A stretch of 64,000 nt of DNA from CAXXOK01 sp963663285 (GTDB taxonomy: Bacteria > Bacillota > Clostridia > Christensenellales > Aristaeellaceae). How positions within the stretch are numbered: the first letter of the stretch is position 1; every line of letters starts with the position of its first letter. This document shows, piece by piece, positions 24,502 to 32,832 of this stretch. Position numbers and translations under genes: made by a program. Location of the stretch: positions 1,488,001 to 1,552,000 of the forward strand of contig CAXXNI010000002.1 of the NCBI GenBank assembly GCA_963663285.2, in the 5' to 3' direction. The notes beneath the pieces were generated by a model that had not been told where the DNA came from, did not search any database, and was given only the letters and a program-made list of their open reading frames with translations.

Positions 24502-25527
24502 ATGGATATTCAGCCCGTCATCAGCGCGGCTATCCGCAACGCAGTGCGCAAAGGTATCCGCGATATCCGCCGTGACCCGAACCGGAGCATTCGCATGCTG
24601 GTTGAGCTGGGGATGCAGTTCGGCACCGGGGCACAACAACAGCGTTTCTTTACCGGCGCTTACAGCTTACTCAAAAAACAAAACAGCCCCTATTATGTGC
24701 TGGTATCCAGCCTGATCCAAGGGGTTGACCCTCATACGTTGGAAACCGTCGGTATTAACATTGGATATAACAGTTGGACAGAGGGCGCGAAAACCATCCG
24801 TGCTTACGAAAAAAAACAAGGCGTAAACGTACCGTGGACCCTCCTTGTGGATGTAAGCAAACCACTTAAAGAGATTTTGGATTTTTCTTCGTTGGTTGAA
24901 CAGGGGCAACAGATGGGCATTTATACCTATTTCCTTTTCATCGGCAAGGATACTGTTGATTTGGATGTCATTCTGTCGGTTGCCGAACAGCACCGGAGAT
25001 GCGCTTTCTTTCTGCTTTCCTGTGATGATTGGATGAATCATCAGCTTACGGATAGCGATGCGCCGCTCAGCAACATGCTGATTGTTCCACACAGCGGAAA
25101 AAATGTTCCGCCGGATGTGGGCAATCGCCTGTTACAAAAAAAGAGAATCTTTGGGCTCAATTGCAACTATAACGCAGCAACGATTGACCATTATCTCTCA
25201 GATTCATTTTTAAGCAACGTTGTACGGCAGGGGTACCCCTTCCTGTTCTTCATCCCCACAGTAGACTGCGATGACGCCACCCGCGAGCGCATGTATGAAA
25301 AAGTGTTGTCGCTTCGCAACAACGGCCGTTTCCCGCTCTTCCCCATCGAATTACCCATCGACATTCAGCAAGTGGATCATATCATCTCCAACGAGCGTTG
25401 TATGCTTACCCTTGCTGCCGATGGATCGGTTTGCTACCCGAAAGGATACCCGCAAGTTTCGCTTCAGCAGCATACGTTGGAAGAATTAATACACCTGACC
25501 ATGCCGCGTGTGCGGCGCCACCATTAA
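24502..25527 (+). CDS. Degenerate radical SAM paralogue without the FeS cysteines
   Basis: 341 residues. It follows the plan of the previous protein: an N-terminal helical part ending in GVNVPWTLLVDV (compare CNIPWAVLMDP), then GIYTYFLFIG (compare GTYFFIYSGG), HRRCAFFLLSCDDW (compare HPDCAFLSFTNGT) and IFGLNCNYN (compare AFGVSCCYT). Where the partner has CNLHCTGC this one reads VDVSKPLKEIL, so no cluster can form. Its C-terminus is also shorter, keeping one cysteine (CYPKGYP). It is probably a non-catalytic partner of the active enzyme; that is inference. ATG 24502 follows GGAGG. A TetR gene begins 14 bases after the stop. Confidence 0.72.
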   Translation: MDIQPVISAAIRNAVRKGIRDIRRDPNRSIRMLVELGMQFGTGAQQQRFFTGAYSLLKKQNSPYYVLVSSLIQGVDPHTLETVGINIGYNSWTEGAKTIRAYEKKQGVNVPWTLLVDVSKPLKEILDFSSLVEQGQQMGIYTYFLFIGKDTVDLDVILSVAEQHRRCAFFLLSCDDWMNHQLTDSDAPLSNMLIVPHSGKNVPPDVGNRLLQKKRIFGLNCNYNAATIDHYLSDSFLSNVVRQGYPFLFFIPTVDCDDATRERMYEKVLSLRNNGRFPLFPIELPIDIQQVDHIISNERCMLTLAADGSVCYPKGYPQVSLQQHTLEELIHLTMPRVRRHH

Positions 25528-25540
25528 GGGAGGTACGACC

Positions 25541-26092
25541 ATGCCTGAGGCCGGCATCACGAAACGTGCGCTGGGCGCCTCACTGAAAAACCTGATGAAC
25601 ACCAAGCCTTTTCACAAAATCAGCGTCGGGGAAATATGCGCGCAATGCGGCATGAACCGCAAAAGCTTTTATTACCATTTTCAGGATAAGTACGATTTGC
25701 TCAACTGGGTGTTTTACAGCGAGTTTATGCAGCTGCTGGGCCCGGATGAGCCAGATGATTTATGGCGTTATCTGTACCGGATGTGCGATTATTTTTCGCA
25801 GAACAAAACATTTTATGTGAAAGCGTTTGCTATTGAAGGGCAAAACGCCTTTACCGATACGTTCAACGAAACGCTGGAATCCATCATGAGCGCCTATTTA
25901 CAACAGGATATTAAGGACGAGGCTTTCCGCGATTTTTATTGTCATTTTTATGGCGATGCCTTCCGCTGTGCCGTTGTGCGCTGGTTAAAAGACCCCGCTC
26001 CATTGGATACGGAGTCTTTTGTAGCGTTGTTTCGCCGCATTGTAAACGGAATGGTTACCCACGGCACAGCAACGGAATATATCAACTTATAA
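25541..26092 (+). CDS. TetR/AcrR-family regulator
   Basis: 183 residues. N-terminal helix-turn-helix at about residues 5-55 (ALGASLKNLMNTKPFHKISVGEICAQCGMNRKSFYYHFQDKYDLLNWVF) in the style of DhaS-like regulators; the rest is a helical ligand or partner domain. It probably controls the radical SAM pair, with which it forms an operon (13-base gap, AAGGGAGG ribosome site). Candidate operators are the palindromes at 22910-22924 and 24406-24417. The inducer is unknown. Confidence 0.82.
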   Translation: MPEAGITKRALGASLKNLMNTKPFHKISVGEICAQCGMNRKSFYYHFQDKYDLLNWVFYSEFMQLLGPDEPDDLWRYLYRMCDYFSQNKTFYVKAFAIEGQNAFTDTFNETLESIMSAYLQQDIKDEAFRDFYCHFYGDAFRCAVVRWLKDPAPLDTESFVALFRRIVNGMVTHGTATEYINL

Positions 26093-26094
26093 AC

Positions 26095-27681
26095 TTATTT
26101 CCCTTTTTGTATCAGGAATTTGGCACGGCCGAACAACGATTTTAAACTGCTTCGCTCAAACACCCAGCCGAAAGCCAACGTAACCAGCAGCGCGTATAGG
26201 CATAACGGCAGCGCAAATGAAATCCATTTGAAAAATCCATTGATGTTCAATAGATCGAAAATTAAGAACGGCCCCGCAATGATAGCCACCTGTATAAACA
26301 TACGCAGGATACGTTTCAGCGTCCATTGCCAGGGCAAATGGGTGATGAATTTAGGCACAAACCATAGCTGCAGCCCCGCCCGCAGCAGATTGGACAGAAT
26401 CAGGCCGGATAGAATGCCGACAATCGCCATGGTCATGCTGGTACGCAGCCCAAGGTAGCCGAACAGCACGCCAAACACCAACGCTGTCAAAACTTGCGCC
26501 GTACAATGGTGCCGCGTTTCGCGAAATTTTCCACTGGCGGTAATCATCAAATCCATGGGCATTTTCCCATGATCAGTAATCGCTTCCAGCACCACCATCA
26601 TGCCGATGAGCGGTGCGGAATAATTGGCATCGGTAATTTTATCGGTATACAGCACCACAAACGGCACAATCATAATAGCAGCGACCGAGAACAACACCGT
26701 TGTAATGGCCAGATAGAGAAACTCAAAATCACGGTATGCTTGTTGGAATTGCTTTAGTTTGCCGCGTGCGAGCAAATCACCAAAACCGGAATAAATGCCT
26801 GTGGTCGTCATTTTCAAAATGCCCCACAGACCGATGGTTACCATGTTATAGGTGCCATAAACCGAGATCATGGCAGCGTCGCGGGTAATGATGGTGGTCA
26901 GCATAACAGCCGCGCCCTGATGGAACGCCGTAGTAAACTGCTGGTACATCGCATCCCACCGGCGTGCCAACGACGCTTTATCCGGCTTGGCAAAGGCATT
27001 GATCTGCGGATATACACGTTTTACATAACTGCCGAGGATGAGCGGCCGGATCGCGATGGTCAGTGATGCGCACAGGCGTAAAATAATCACGTCCACACGC
27101 AGATACGCCAACACAACAATAACAGCTGTTTGCAGCAGTAAAGAGCTCATGCTCGCCAGGCTGACCATAAAGGTACGCTGGTCTGCGGTTAGCAGCACGC
27201 GATAACGGGACAGTGTAAAAAACTCCAATGCGCCGGAAATGCCCATAGCACAGATCAGCAAAAACATGCTCAGGTAATCCATCAAATTGCCGTTAATATC
27301 AGCAACCGGCACAAAGAATGGATAGATGACAGCAAAAACCAGCGTCAGCCCTACGAAAATCCAGCCCGTAACGTTGTAGAACTGCCGGGCGGCGGATACG
27401 ATGGCACTGACGCTTTCATTATCTTTTTCCGATAAAGGTTTATAAAGGCTATATACGGCAGCGGCAGCCAGCCCTGCTTCCACAAGCCGAAAATACGTCA
27501 AAAACTCGGTGATAGAAACAATTAAACCGTTTACCTGCGAGCCATAATACAGCATCATCAGGCGCGGCGTAACAAAGCCCATCATCATAGCGGTGATCTG
27601 ATAGGCAGCCGTGAATACGGTGTTTTGCACAAATCGCGATGTGCGGGTGTTGCTACGGTTGTTCAAGGCCGTTTCCCTCAC
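26095..27681 (-). CDS. Polysaccharide flippase-like membrane protein (MATE/Wzx superfamily)
   Basis: 528 residues with about 12-14 membrane helices, starting with QNTVFTAAYQITAMMMGFVTPRLM. It would move lipid-linked glycan units across the membrane. Last gene of the five-gene glycan operon. The start is a GTG that shares its first base with the licD stop (TAGTG), with no clear ribosome site, so it is probably translated by coupling. The stop lies 2 bases beyond the convergent TetR stop, with little room for a terminator. Confidence 0.82.
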   Translation of the reverse strand: MRETALNNRSNTRTSRFVQNTVFTAAYQITAMMMGFVTPRLMMLYYGSQVNGLIVSITEFLTYFRLVEAGLAAAAVYSLYKPLSEKDNESVSAIVSAARQFYNVTGWIFVGLTLVFAVIYPFFVPVADINGNLMDYLSMFLLICAMGISGALEFFTLSRYRVLLTADQRTFMVSLASMSSLLLQTAVIVVLAYLRVDVIILRLCASLTIAIRPLILGSYVKRVYPQINAFAKPDKASLARRWDAMYQQFTTAFHQGAAVMLTTIITRDAAMISVYGTYNMVTIGLWGILKMTTTGIYSGFGDLLARGKLKQFQQAYRDFEFLYLAITTVLFSVAAIMIVPFVVLYTDKITDANYSAPLIGMMVVLEAITDHGKMPMDLMITASGKFRETRHHCTAQVLTALVFGVLFGYLGLRTSMTMAIVGILSGLILSNLLRAGLQLWFVPKFITHLPWQWTLKRILRMFIQVAIIAGPFLIFDLLNINGFFKWISFALPLCLYALLVTLAFGWVFERSSLKSLFGRAKFLIQKGK

Positions 27682-28409
27682 TATCGGTCAAGATGGAGCG
27701 GTCTGCGCTCTGCTTCAGGCGGCGGAACCATATAATTGGGTCCATACAATTGTGTAAGCACCGCGTCCGCATGGTGCGGCACCCGTACGGTAAGCTGCTC
27801 AAAAGGAACCGTTTCGGTATTTAAAAACCATTCGCGGTCAAACGCTATATTCAGCAGTCCAAATGCGCCGTTGCTCATGTGTACCTGTTTACCTATACCG
27901 CCACGGGCAATTTGCTGATACCATCGCAGTTTCGCCTCTCTGGAAAAGGGCAATCCCAGTAAATGGGTAGCATGCAATAACAGGCGTTTCACCCCGGTAA
28001 AGCGGGTATAATCCGTATTTGTTTTCAGCATTCCCTGCAACATACGAAGCCGTAACAGCTTCCAGCGCCGGGCAAGCCCGCCTTCCGGAAGCGGATCCAG
28101 AATAAAAAGATCCACAAAGGCGTCCCCATCCGCTTTACGCACGCGCGGCACCCATGTATCTGTCAAATCCAATCTGTAATCAGCTGCCCGCTGAGCAGGA
28201 TACAGCATTGCAAACCGCTCGTAGCTTTCCCGTGGCATCACCAAATCCACATCATCATCCCAGGGGATAAATCCCTGATGCCGTACCGCGCCAAGGAGCG
28301 TTCCGCACATTACGCTATAAGCAATGCCATTAGCCTCCAGCACACGCACAGTATCCGCAAGTACCGCAGTCAATTCCGCATGAACATTTTCAAGCCCATA
28401 GCTGCTCAT
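27681..28409 (-). CDS. LicD-family phosphotransferase
   Basis: 242 residues. It has the family core CGTLLGAVRHQGFIPWDDDVDLVM (residues 35-58), whose acidic DDD residues bind metal in this nucleotidyltransferase-like fold. LicD proteins move phosphorylcholine or related groups, or sugar phosphates, from a nucleotide carrier to surface glycans; the donor here is not known and no licA/licC genes are present. It overlaps the transketolase gene by 4 bases. Confidence 0.85.
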   Translation of the reverse strand: MSSYGLENVHAELTAVLADTVRVLEANGIAYSVMCGTLLGAVRHQGFIPWDDDVDLVMPRESYERFAMLYPAQRAADYRLDLTDTWVPRVRKADGDAFVDLFILDPLPEGGLARRWKLLRLRMLQGMLKTNTDYTRFTGVKRLLLHATHLLGLPFSREAKLRWYQQIARGGIGKQVHMSNGAFGLLNIAFDREWFLNTETVPFEQLTVRVPHHADAVLTQLYGPNYMVPPPEAERRPLHLDR

Positions 28410-29341
28410 GCTTTCCCTTCCAGCACCGCTTGCACCTTATCCGCTACGCTGGCGCCATCCAAGCCGTAATATGCCTCCAAATACGCCTGATTCCCAACGA
28501 TGGAGGAATAAATGTCATTCATACCGATACGCACAACCCGCGCACGCTTGCCGGGAAACCCGCTTACCGCTTCGCATACAGCGCCGCCAAAACCGCCGAC
28601 GACCGTATGTTCCTCCAGCGTAAACAAAACCGGCACCTGTTCGCACAGTTTTTCCAGATAGGCAACATCCAGGGGTTTTACCGTCGGGAAACTGGCTACC
28701 CCAACGCTGATGCCGCGCTCTGCTAACAGTTTTTGTGCTTCTACCGCACTGGAGAGAATGCCGCCCGCCGTAAGGATGTATGCATCCGTACCTTCACAGT
28801 ACGGCAGGGCTTTCCCTGTTTCCAGCCCGCGAACCTGTTCTATTTCGTGAAATACCGGCTCTCCGCCGCGCCCGATGCGCAGGTAGGCAACGCCGGGCTC
28901 CGTTAAGAACCGCGCCATTACAGCCTCGGTTTCCACCTTGTCGGCAGGCGCATATACCGTTACGCCGGGTAAAATGCGCAATGCGCTCATATCCTCGGTC
29001 GCGTGGTGGGTCATACCAAGTGTACCGTATACAAAGCCTGCGCCAACGCAGACAATCTTCACGTTTGCTTCATGGTAGGCGCAGCAATTACGGATTTGCT
29101 CTAAACAGCGAAGCGTGGGAAAGTTGCCAATTGAATAGACGACAACGGTTTTGCCCTCCATCGCCATACCGGCAGCCATGCTCATCATCGCCTGCTCGGA
29201 AATGCCTGCGTTGATAAAGCGGTCCGGAAATTCCTTCATATAGGGAAACAGCACCCCAAAGCCCAAATCGCCTGTAATCAGCACCAGATTGGGGTTTTTT
29301 CTTGCTTCTTCCTGCAAACAACGGGTGAACGTTTCTCTCAC
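28406..29341 (-). CDS. Transketolase, C-terminal subunit
   Basis: 311 residues. It holds the pyrimidine-binding and C-terminal domains of a split transketolase; GDLGFGVL (~24), AGISEQAMMSMAAGMA (~46, with the TPP-activating Glu) and the HHATEDMSALR loop (~112) are seen. The start is GTG 29341 overlapping the stop of the other half (GTGA), so the subunits are made together. A longer frame reaching back to 29410 would overlap the neighbour and was rejected. In this operon it may supply a special sugar phosphate for a surface glycan rather than serve the pentose pathway. Confidence 0.87.
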   Translation of the reverse strand: MRETFTRCLQEEARKNPNLVLITGDLGFGVLFPYMKEFPDRFINAGISEQAMMSMAAGMAMEGKTVVVYSIGNFPTLRCLEQIRNCCAYHEANVKIVCVGAGFVYGTLGMTHHATEDMSALRILPGVTVYAPADKVETEAVMARFLTEPGVAYLRIGRGGEPVFHEIEQVRGLETGKALPYCEGTDAYILTAGGILSSAVEAQKLLAERGISVGVASFPTVKPLDVAYLEKLCEQVPVLFTLEEHTVVGGFGGAVCEAVSGFPGKRARVVRIGMNDIYSSIVGNQAYLEAYYGLDGASVADKVQAVLEGKA

Positions 29342-30165
29342 GGTTTGTGCGCCTCCAGTTCCTTCAGGGCTGCGTCGTACTCCTCGCCGCGCGCGGTGCG
29401 GTAATGCCACAGTACGTCGTTTTCCATAAAGCTAACGCCTTTCCCCTTAACGGTATCGGCGATAATCACAATCGGTTTGCCTTTGCCCGCAGCCGCCTTG
29501 GCTTCGTCATAAGCGCGATGCAGCGCGGCATGGTCATGCCCGTCGATACGGATCACATGCCAGCCAAAACTGGCCCATTTCTGGTCCAGCGGCTCCAGCT
29601 TGATGGTATCCTCCACGCTGGTGATGGATTGGATTTTATTAAAATCGACCGTAACGATAAAATGATCCAGTTTAAACTGATTGGCGATCAAAGCTGTTTC
29701 CCATACAGCACCCTCATCGCACTCTCCATCGCCGATAATGCAAAATACATGGTGGTCGGCATGGTTCATTTTAGCAGCCATCGCCATCCCCATGGCCATA
29801 GGCAGGCCCTGCCCCAGCGAACCCGTGCTTACCTCTACCCCGGGCACGCCCTTATGGCTTACATGGCCGCTCAAGCGGCTGCCGTTTTGGCAATGGGTTT
29901 CCAGCTCAGCCGGAGAAAAGTAGCCGCATTCGGCAAGTACAGCGTAGATGCCCGCGCCGGCATGCCCCTTGCTTAGCACCAACCGGTCACGCTGCGGCCA
30001 CGTTGGGTTTTGCGGATCATGGCGCATCACATCGGCATATAATACCGCGATGATATCCGCCACGGAAAAAATGCTTCCGATATGCGCAGTGCCGCCTCGG
30101 CTGGTCATATCCAGCGCGTGACGGCGCACTTTATAAGCTAGATTTCTGCTCTTCTCGTAACTCAT
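29338..30165 (-). CDS. Transketolase, N-terminal subunit
   Basis: 275 residues, the TPP-diphosphate-binding half. Typical segments: GGTAHIGSIFSVADI (~24), LSKGHAGAG (~65), STGSLGQGLPMAMGMA (~112) and the TPP/metal motif GDGECDEGAVWE (~145). ATG 30165 has AAAGGAG upstream. It works as a heterotetramer-type enzyme with the next gene product, moving two-carbon ketol units between sugar phosphates. It lies 47 bases after the sugar-phosphate transferase gene, inside a glycan operon. Confidence 0.88.
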   Translation of the reverse strand: MSYEKSRNLAYKVRRHALDMTSRGGTAHIGSIFSVADIIAVLYADVMRHDPQNPTWPQRDRLVLSKGHAGAGIYAVLAECGYFSPAELETHCQNGSRLSGHVSHKGVPGVEVSTGSLGQGLPMAMGMAMAAKMNHADHHVFCIIGDGECDEGAVWETALIANQFKLDHFIVTVDFNKIQSITSVEDTIKLEPLDQKWASFGWHVIRIDGHDHAALHRAYDEAKAAAGKGKPIVIIADTVKGKGVSFMENDVLWHYRTARGEEYDAALKELEAHKP

Positions 30166-30212
30166 AGGGTTCTCCTTTACCACTGCCAGCCGTATCGAAC
30201 GGCGGCCTGTTT

Positions 30213-30932
30213 TCAGCGCGCCTTCGGGGTGCGGCCTGCCAGTTTTGCACATACGCAATATACTGTTTGAAACAGCAGCCGCGTATCCGTAACGAAGGAT
30301 TGCTGGCGGGCGTATTCCACACGCATACGGTTTTTCTCCTGCAAAATATTCCGCTCGTACGCCCCTTCCGGATCATCGTGCCCTACCACTTCATCTAATC
30401 GAATCAGTTTGATTGAACTGGGGTCGCTGATGCCCGGACGTACCCACAGAATACACTGCTGCTGCTCGGTATAGCGCATGGTGTATTTCAGCAATTCAGG
30501 TCTGGGGCCGATAAAGCTCATATCGCCACGCAGGATATTAAACAGCTGCGGCAGCTCGTCCAGTTTACTCCAGCGCAGCACACGCCCAACCCGGGTAACC
30601 CGCGGATCATCCAGTGCCGTTGTGCCGCTGTACCGGTCCGCGCCAATGACCATCGTGCGAAACTTGAGGATATAAAAAGGCCGGTTATGATAGCCGCCCC
30701 GAAGCGCTTTATACAACACAGGTCCAGGCGTGCTTACCTTTACGATAAGCGCAATGGGCAGCATAAGCAGTAAACCCACCGGCAGCACGAGGAGCGCCGC
30801 TATTAAATCCAGAATCCTTTTCAGTACCTTACTGTAAAACGGATGGCTTAATTCGCCGCTCCAATAGGGTAAAACCTCGGGTATCGCGTTCTGGTCGTTC
30901 ATCCACGTATCCCGCCTGCGCAAATGCTTCAC
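30213..30932 (-). CDS. Undecaprenyl-phosphate sugar-1-phosphate transferase (WcaJ/PglC type)
   Basis: 239 residues. It starts lipid-linked glycan assembly by moving a sugar-1-phosphate from UDP-sugar to undecaprenyl phosphate. The hydrophobic hairpin lies at about residues 40-65 (LIAALLVLPVGLLLMLPIAL), followed by YILKFRTM, the WSKLDELPQLFNIL segment with the catalytic Asp-Glu pair, and MSFIGPRPEL. GTG 30932 was chosen because GGGAGG lies 7 bases upstream; ATG 30902 is an alternative with a poor ribosome site. First gene of the glycan operon. Confidence 0.86.
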   Translation of the reverse strand: MKHLRRRDTWMNDQNAIPEVLPYWSGELSHPFYSKVLKRILDLIAALLVLPVGLLLMLPIALIVKVSTPGPVLYKALRGGYHNRPFYILKFRTMVIGADRYSGTTALDDPRVTRVGRVLRWSKLDELPQLFNILRGDMSFIGPRPELLKYTMRYTEQQQCILWVRPGISDPSSIKLIRLDEVVGHDDPEGAYERNILQEKNRMRVEYARQQSFVTDTRLLFQTVYCVCAKLAGRTPKAR

Positions 30933-31071
30933 CGACAAACCTCCCATAGTATGAGAGCTGGTTACCGCTAAACCTAAGCATAACACACGCATAATAAGAA
31001 GTCAAACGGAAAACCTGTAACAAGCAGGGGTTTTGGGGGGTTCTGCCGACCCCTGTTCAGGCTGTCTCAGC

Positions 31072-31100
31072 TTGACTTTTTATACCGTATCTTTTATACT
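31072..31100 (+). promoter_or_regulatory. Promoter of the citrate synthase gene
   Basis: TTGACT, a 17-base spacer, TATACT; the leader before the start codon is about 110 bases. Confidence 0.65.
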
Positions 31101-31215
31101 TTTTCTACGTTTATCTATGATAACGATTTTTTACCACCATTGCCATAACCCTTGCAAATACAAGGTATGTCAACACTTTGAAGCATTTTTTGCGTATTGT
31201 GAAAGGAGCAAAGCT

Positions 31216-32601
31216 ATGACCAATATCCCTTCTTCGCCTTTGGAACGTCTGGCTGATTATGCAGGCGCTTATGAACATACCGTGATCCAGAATGCGATGA
31301 TTGACCGTCAGCTTTATGATACTTACGGCGTAAAACGCGGCCTTCGCGACAAGTCCGGTAAAGGCGTGCTGGCGGGGCTTACCAAGATATCCGAAATTCA
31401 ATCCAGCAAAGAGGTGGATGGGCAGCGCGTGCCTATCGACGGACGGCTGTGGTATCGGGGCTATGATATTAACGATCTGGTCAAGGGCGTAATGAAGGAC
31501 AACCGTTTTGGTTTTGAGGAAACCGCCTATCTGCTGCTATTTGGCGATCTGCCTAATGCCGATCAGCTGAAACATTTTAAGCGGATTATGGCGCAAAGCC
31601 GCACACTTCCGACCAATTTCGTACGCGACGTCATTATGAAAGCGCCCAGCGCCGACATGATGAATACACTCAGCCGCAGTGTGCTGACGTTAGCCAGTTA
31701 CGACGACGATGTATCCCACCTGTCCATCTGCAATGTGCTGCGCCAGTGCCTGATGTTGATTGCGGTTTTTCCGATGCTTGCGGTATACGGCTACCAAAGC
31801 TATAACCATTATGAACGGGATGAAAGCCTGTATATCCACCGCCCGGATGAAAGCCTGTCCACAGCGGAGAATCTACTGCGGATGCTGCGCCCGGATAAAC
31901 AATACACACAGCTGGAAGCGCGTGTACTGGATGTAGCGCTCATGCTGCATATGGAGCATGGCGGCGGCAACAACTCCAGCTTTACCACGCATGTGGTTAC
32001 CTCTTCCGGCACCGATACGTACAGTGCTATCGCCGCGGCGTTGGCCAGCTTGAAGGGTCCCAAGCACGGCGGCGCCAACATTAAAGTTGTACAAATGATG
32101 GCGGATTTAAAGCAAAACGTAGCAGATACAACCGATGAGCAAGCCGTCGCAGCCTATCTGCACAAAATACTCAACCGGGAAGCCTTTGACCGTAAGGGGC
32201 TCATCTACGGTATCGGCCACGCGGTATACTCCATCAGCGATCCCCGCGCCAAGGTGTTCCGCACCTTTGTAGAGCAGCTGGCCGATGAGAAACACAAGCG
32301 GGAAGAATTCCAGCTGTATTCGCTGGTAGAGCGGCTCGCGCCGGAGATTATCGCGCACGAGCGCCACATGTATAAGGGCGTCAGCGCCAATGTGGATTTC
32401 TTCAGCGGTCTGGTGTACGGCATGTTGGGCATCCCCGAAGAGATGTTTACGCCAATCTTTGCCATCGCGCGCATTGTCGGCTGGAGCGCGCACCGGATGG
32501 AAGAGCTGGTGAATATGGATAAAATCATCCGGCCCGCCTACCGTGCCGTCTCCCCCAACCGGGAATACAGCCAACTGGCTGAACGCGGCTGTAACCCCTG
32601 A
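31216..32601 (+). CDS. gltA: Citrate synthase
   Basis: 461 residues, the long form found in Clostridia. It condenses acetyl-CoA with oxaloacetate, probably for glutamate synthesis in an anaerobe with an incomplete TCA cycle. Seen: the N-terminal PIDGRLWYRGYDINDL (~75), the first catalytic His in HMEHGGGNNSSFTTHVV (~240), GPKHGGAN (~278), and GIGHAVYSISDPRA (~333), which supplies the second His. ATG 31216 follows AAAGGAG. No aconitase or isocitrate dehydrogenase is next to it. A GC-rich terminator follows after a 180-base gap. Confidence 0.9.
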   Translation: MTNIPSSPLERLADYAGAYEHTVIQNAMIDRQLYDTYGVKRGLRDKSGKGVLAGLTKISEIQSSKEVDGQRVPIDGRLWYRGYDINDLVKGVMKDNRFGFEETAYLLLFGDLPNADQLKHFKRIMAQSRTLPTNFVRDVIMKAPSADMMNTLSRSVLTLASYDDDVSHLSICNVLRQCLMLIAVFPMLAVYGYQSYNHYERDESLYIHRPDESLSTAENLLRMLRPDKQYTQLEARVLDVALMLHMEHGGGNNSSFTTHVVTSSGTDTYSAIAAALASLKGPKHGGANIKVVQMMADLKQNVADTTDEQAVAAYLHKILNREAFDRKGLIYGIGHAVYSISDPRAKVFRTFVEQLADEKHKREEFQLYSLVERLAPEIIAHERHMYKGVSANVDFFSGLVYGMLGIPEEMFTPIFAIARIVGWSAHRMEELVNMDKIIRPAYRAVSPNREYSQLAERGCNP

Positions 32602-32785
32602 TAGCACTACCTTTGCGGTTTAAGAATTTTAAAGAACACCTTTTAACAGATGCACTACCAGACTGTTTATAAAGTCCGAGATGACAGAAAGCAAGGGTGG
32701 CAAGGGGATGCGCTTACCCGCACGTAAGTGATTCCCTTTGTCATCACGCAGCTGACAACGCAGATTAGGCTTTTGAGGCAGACCG

Positions 32786-32822
32786 AAACCCCGGAGGCTG
32801 TATGCCTCCGGGGTTTACTTTT
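32786..32822 (+). terminator. Terminator after citrate synthase, shared with uvrB
   Basis: AAACCCCGGAGGC pairs perfectly with GCCTCCGGGGTTT (32804-32816), and TTTTT follows on the plus strand. Being symmetric, it may also stop uvrB transcripts from the other side. Confidence 0.85.
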
Positions 32823-32832
32823 TCAATTGATC

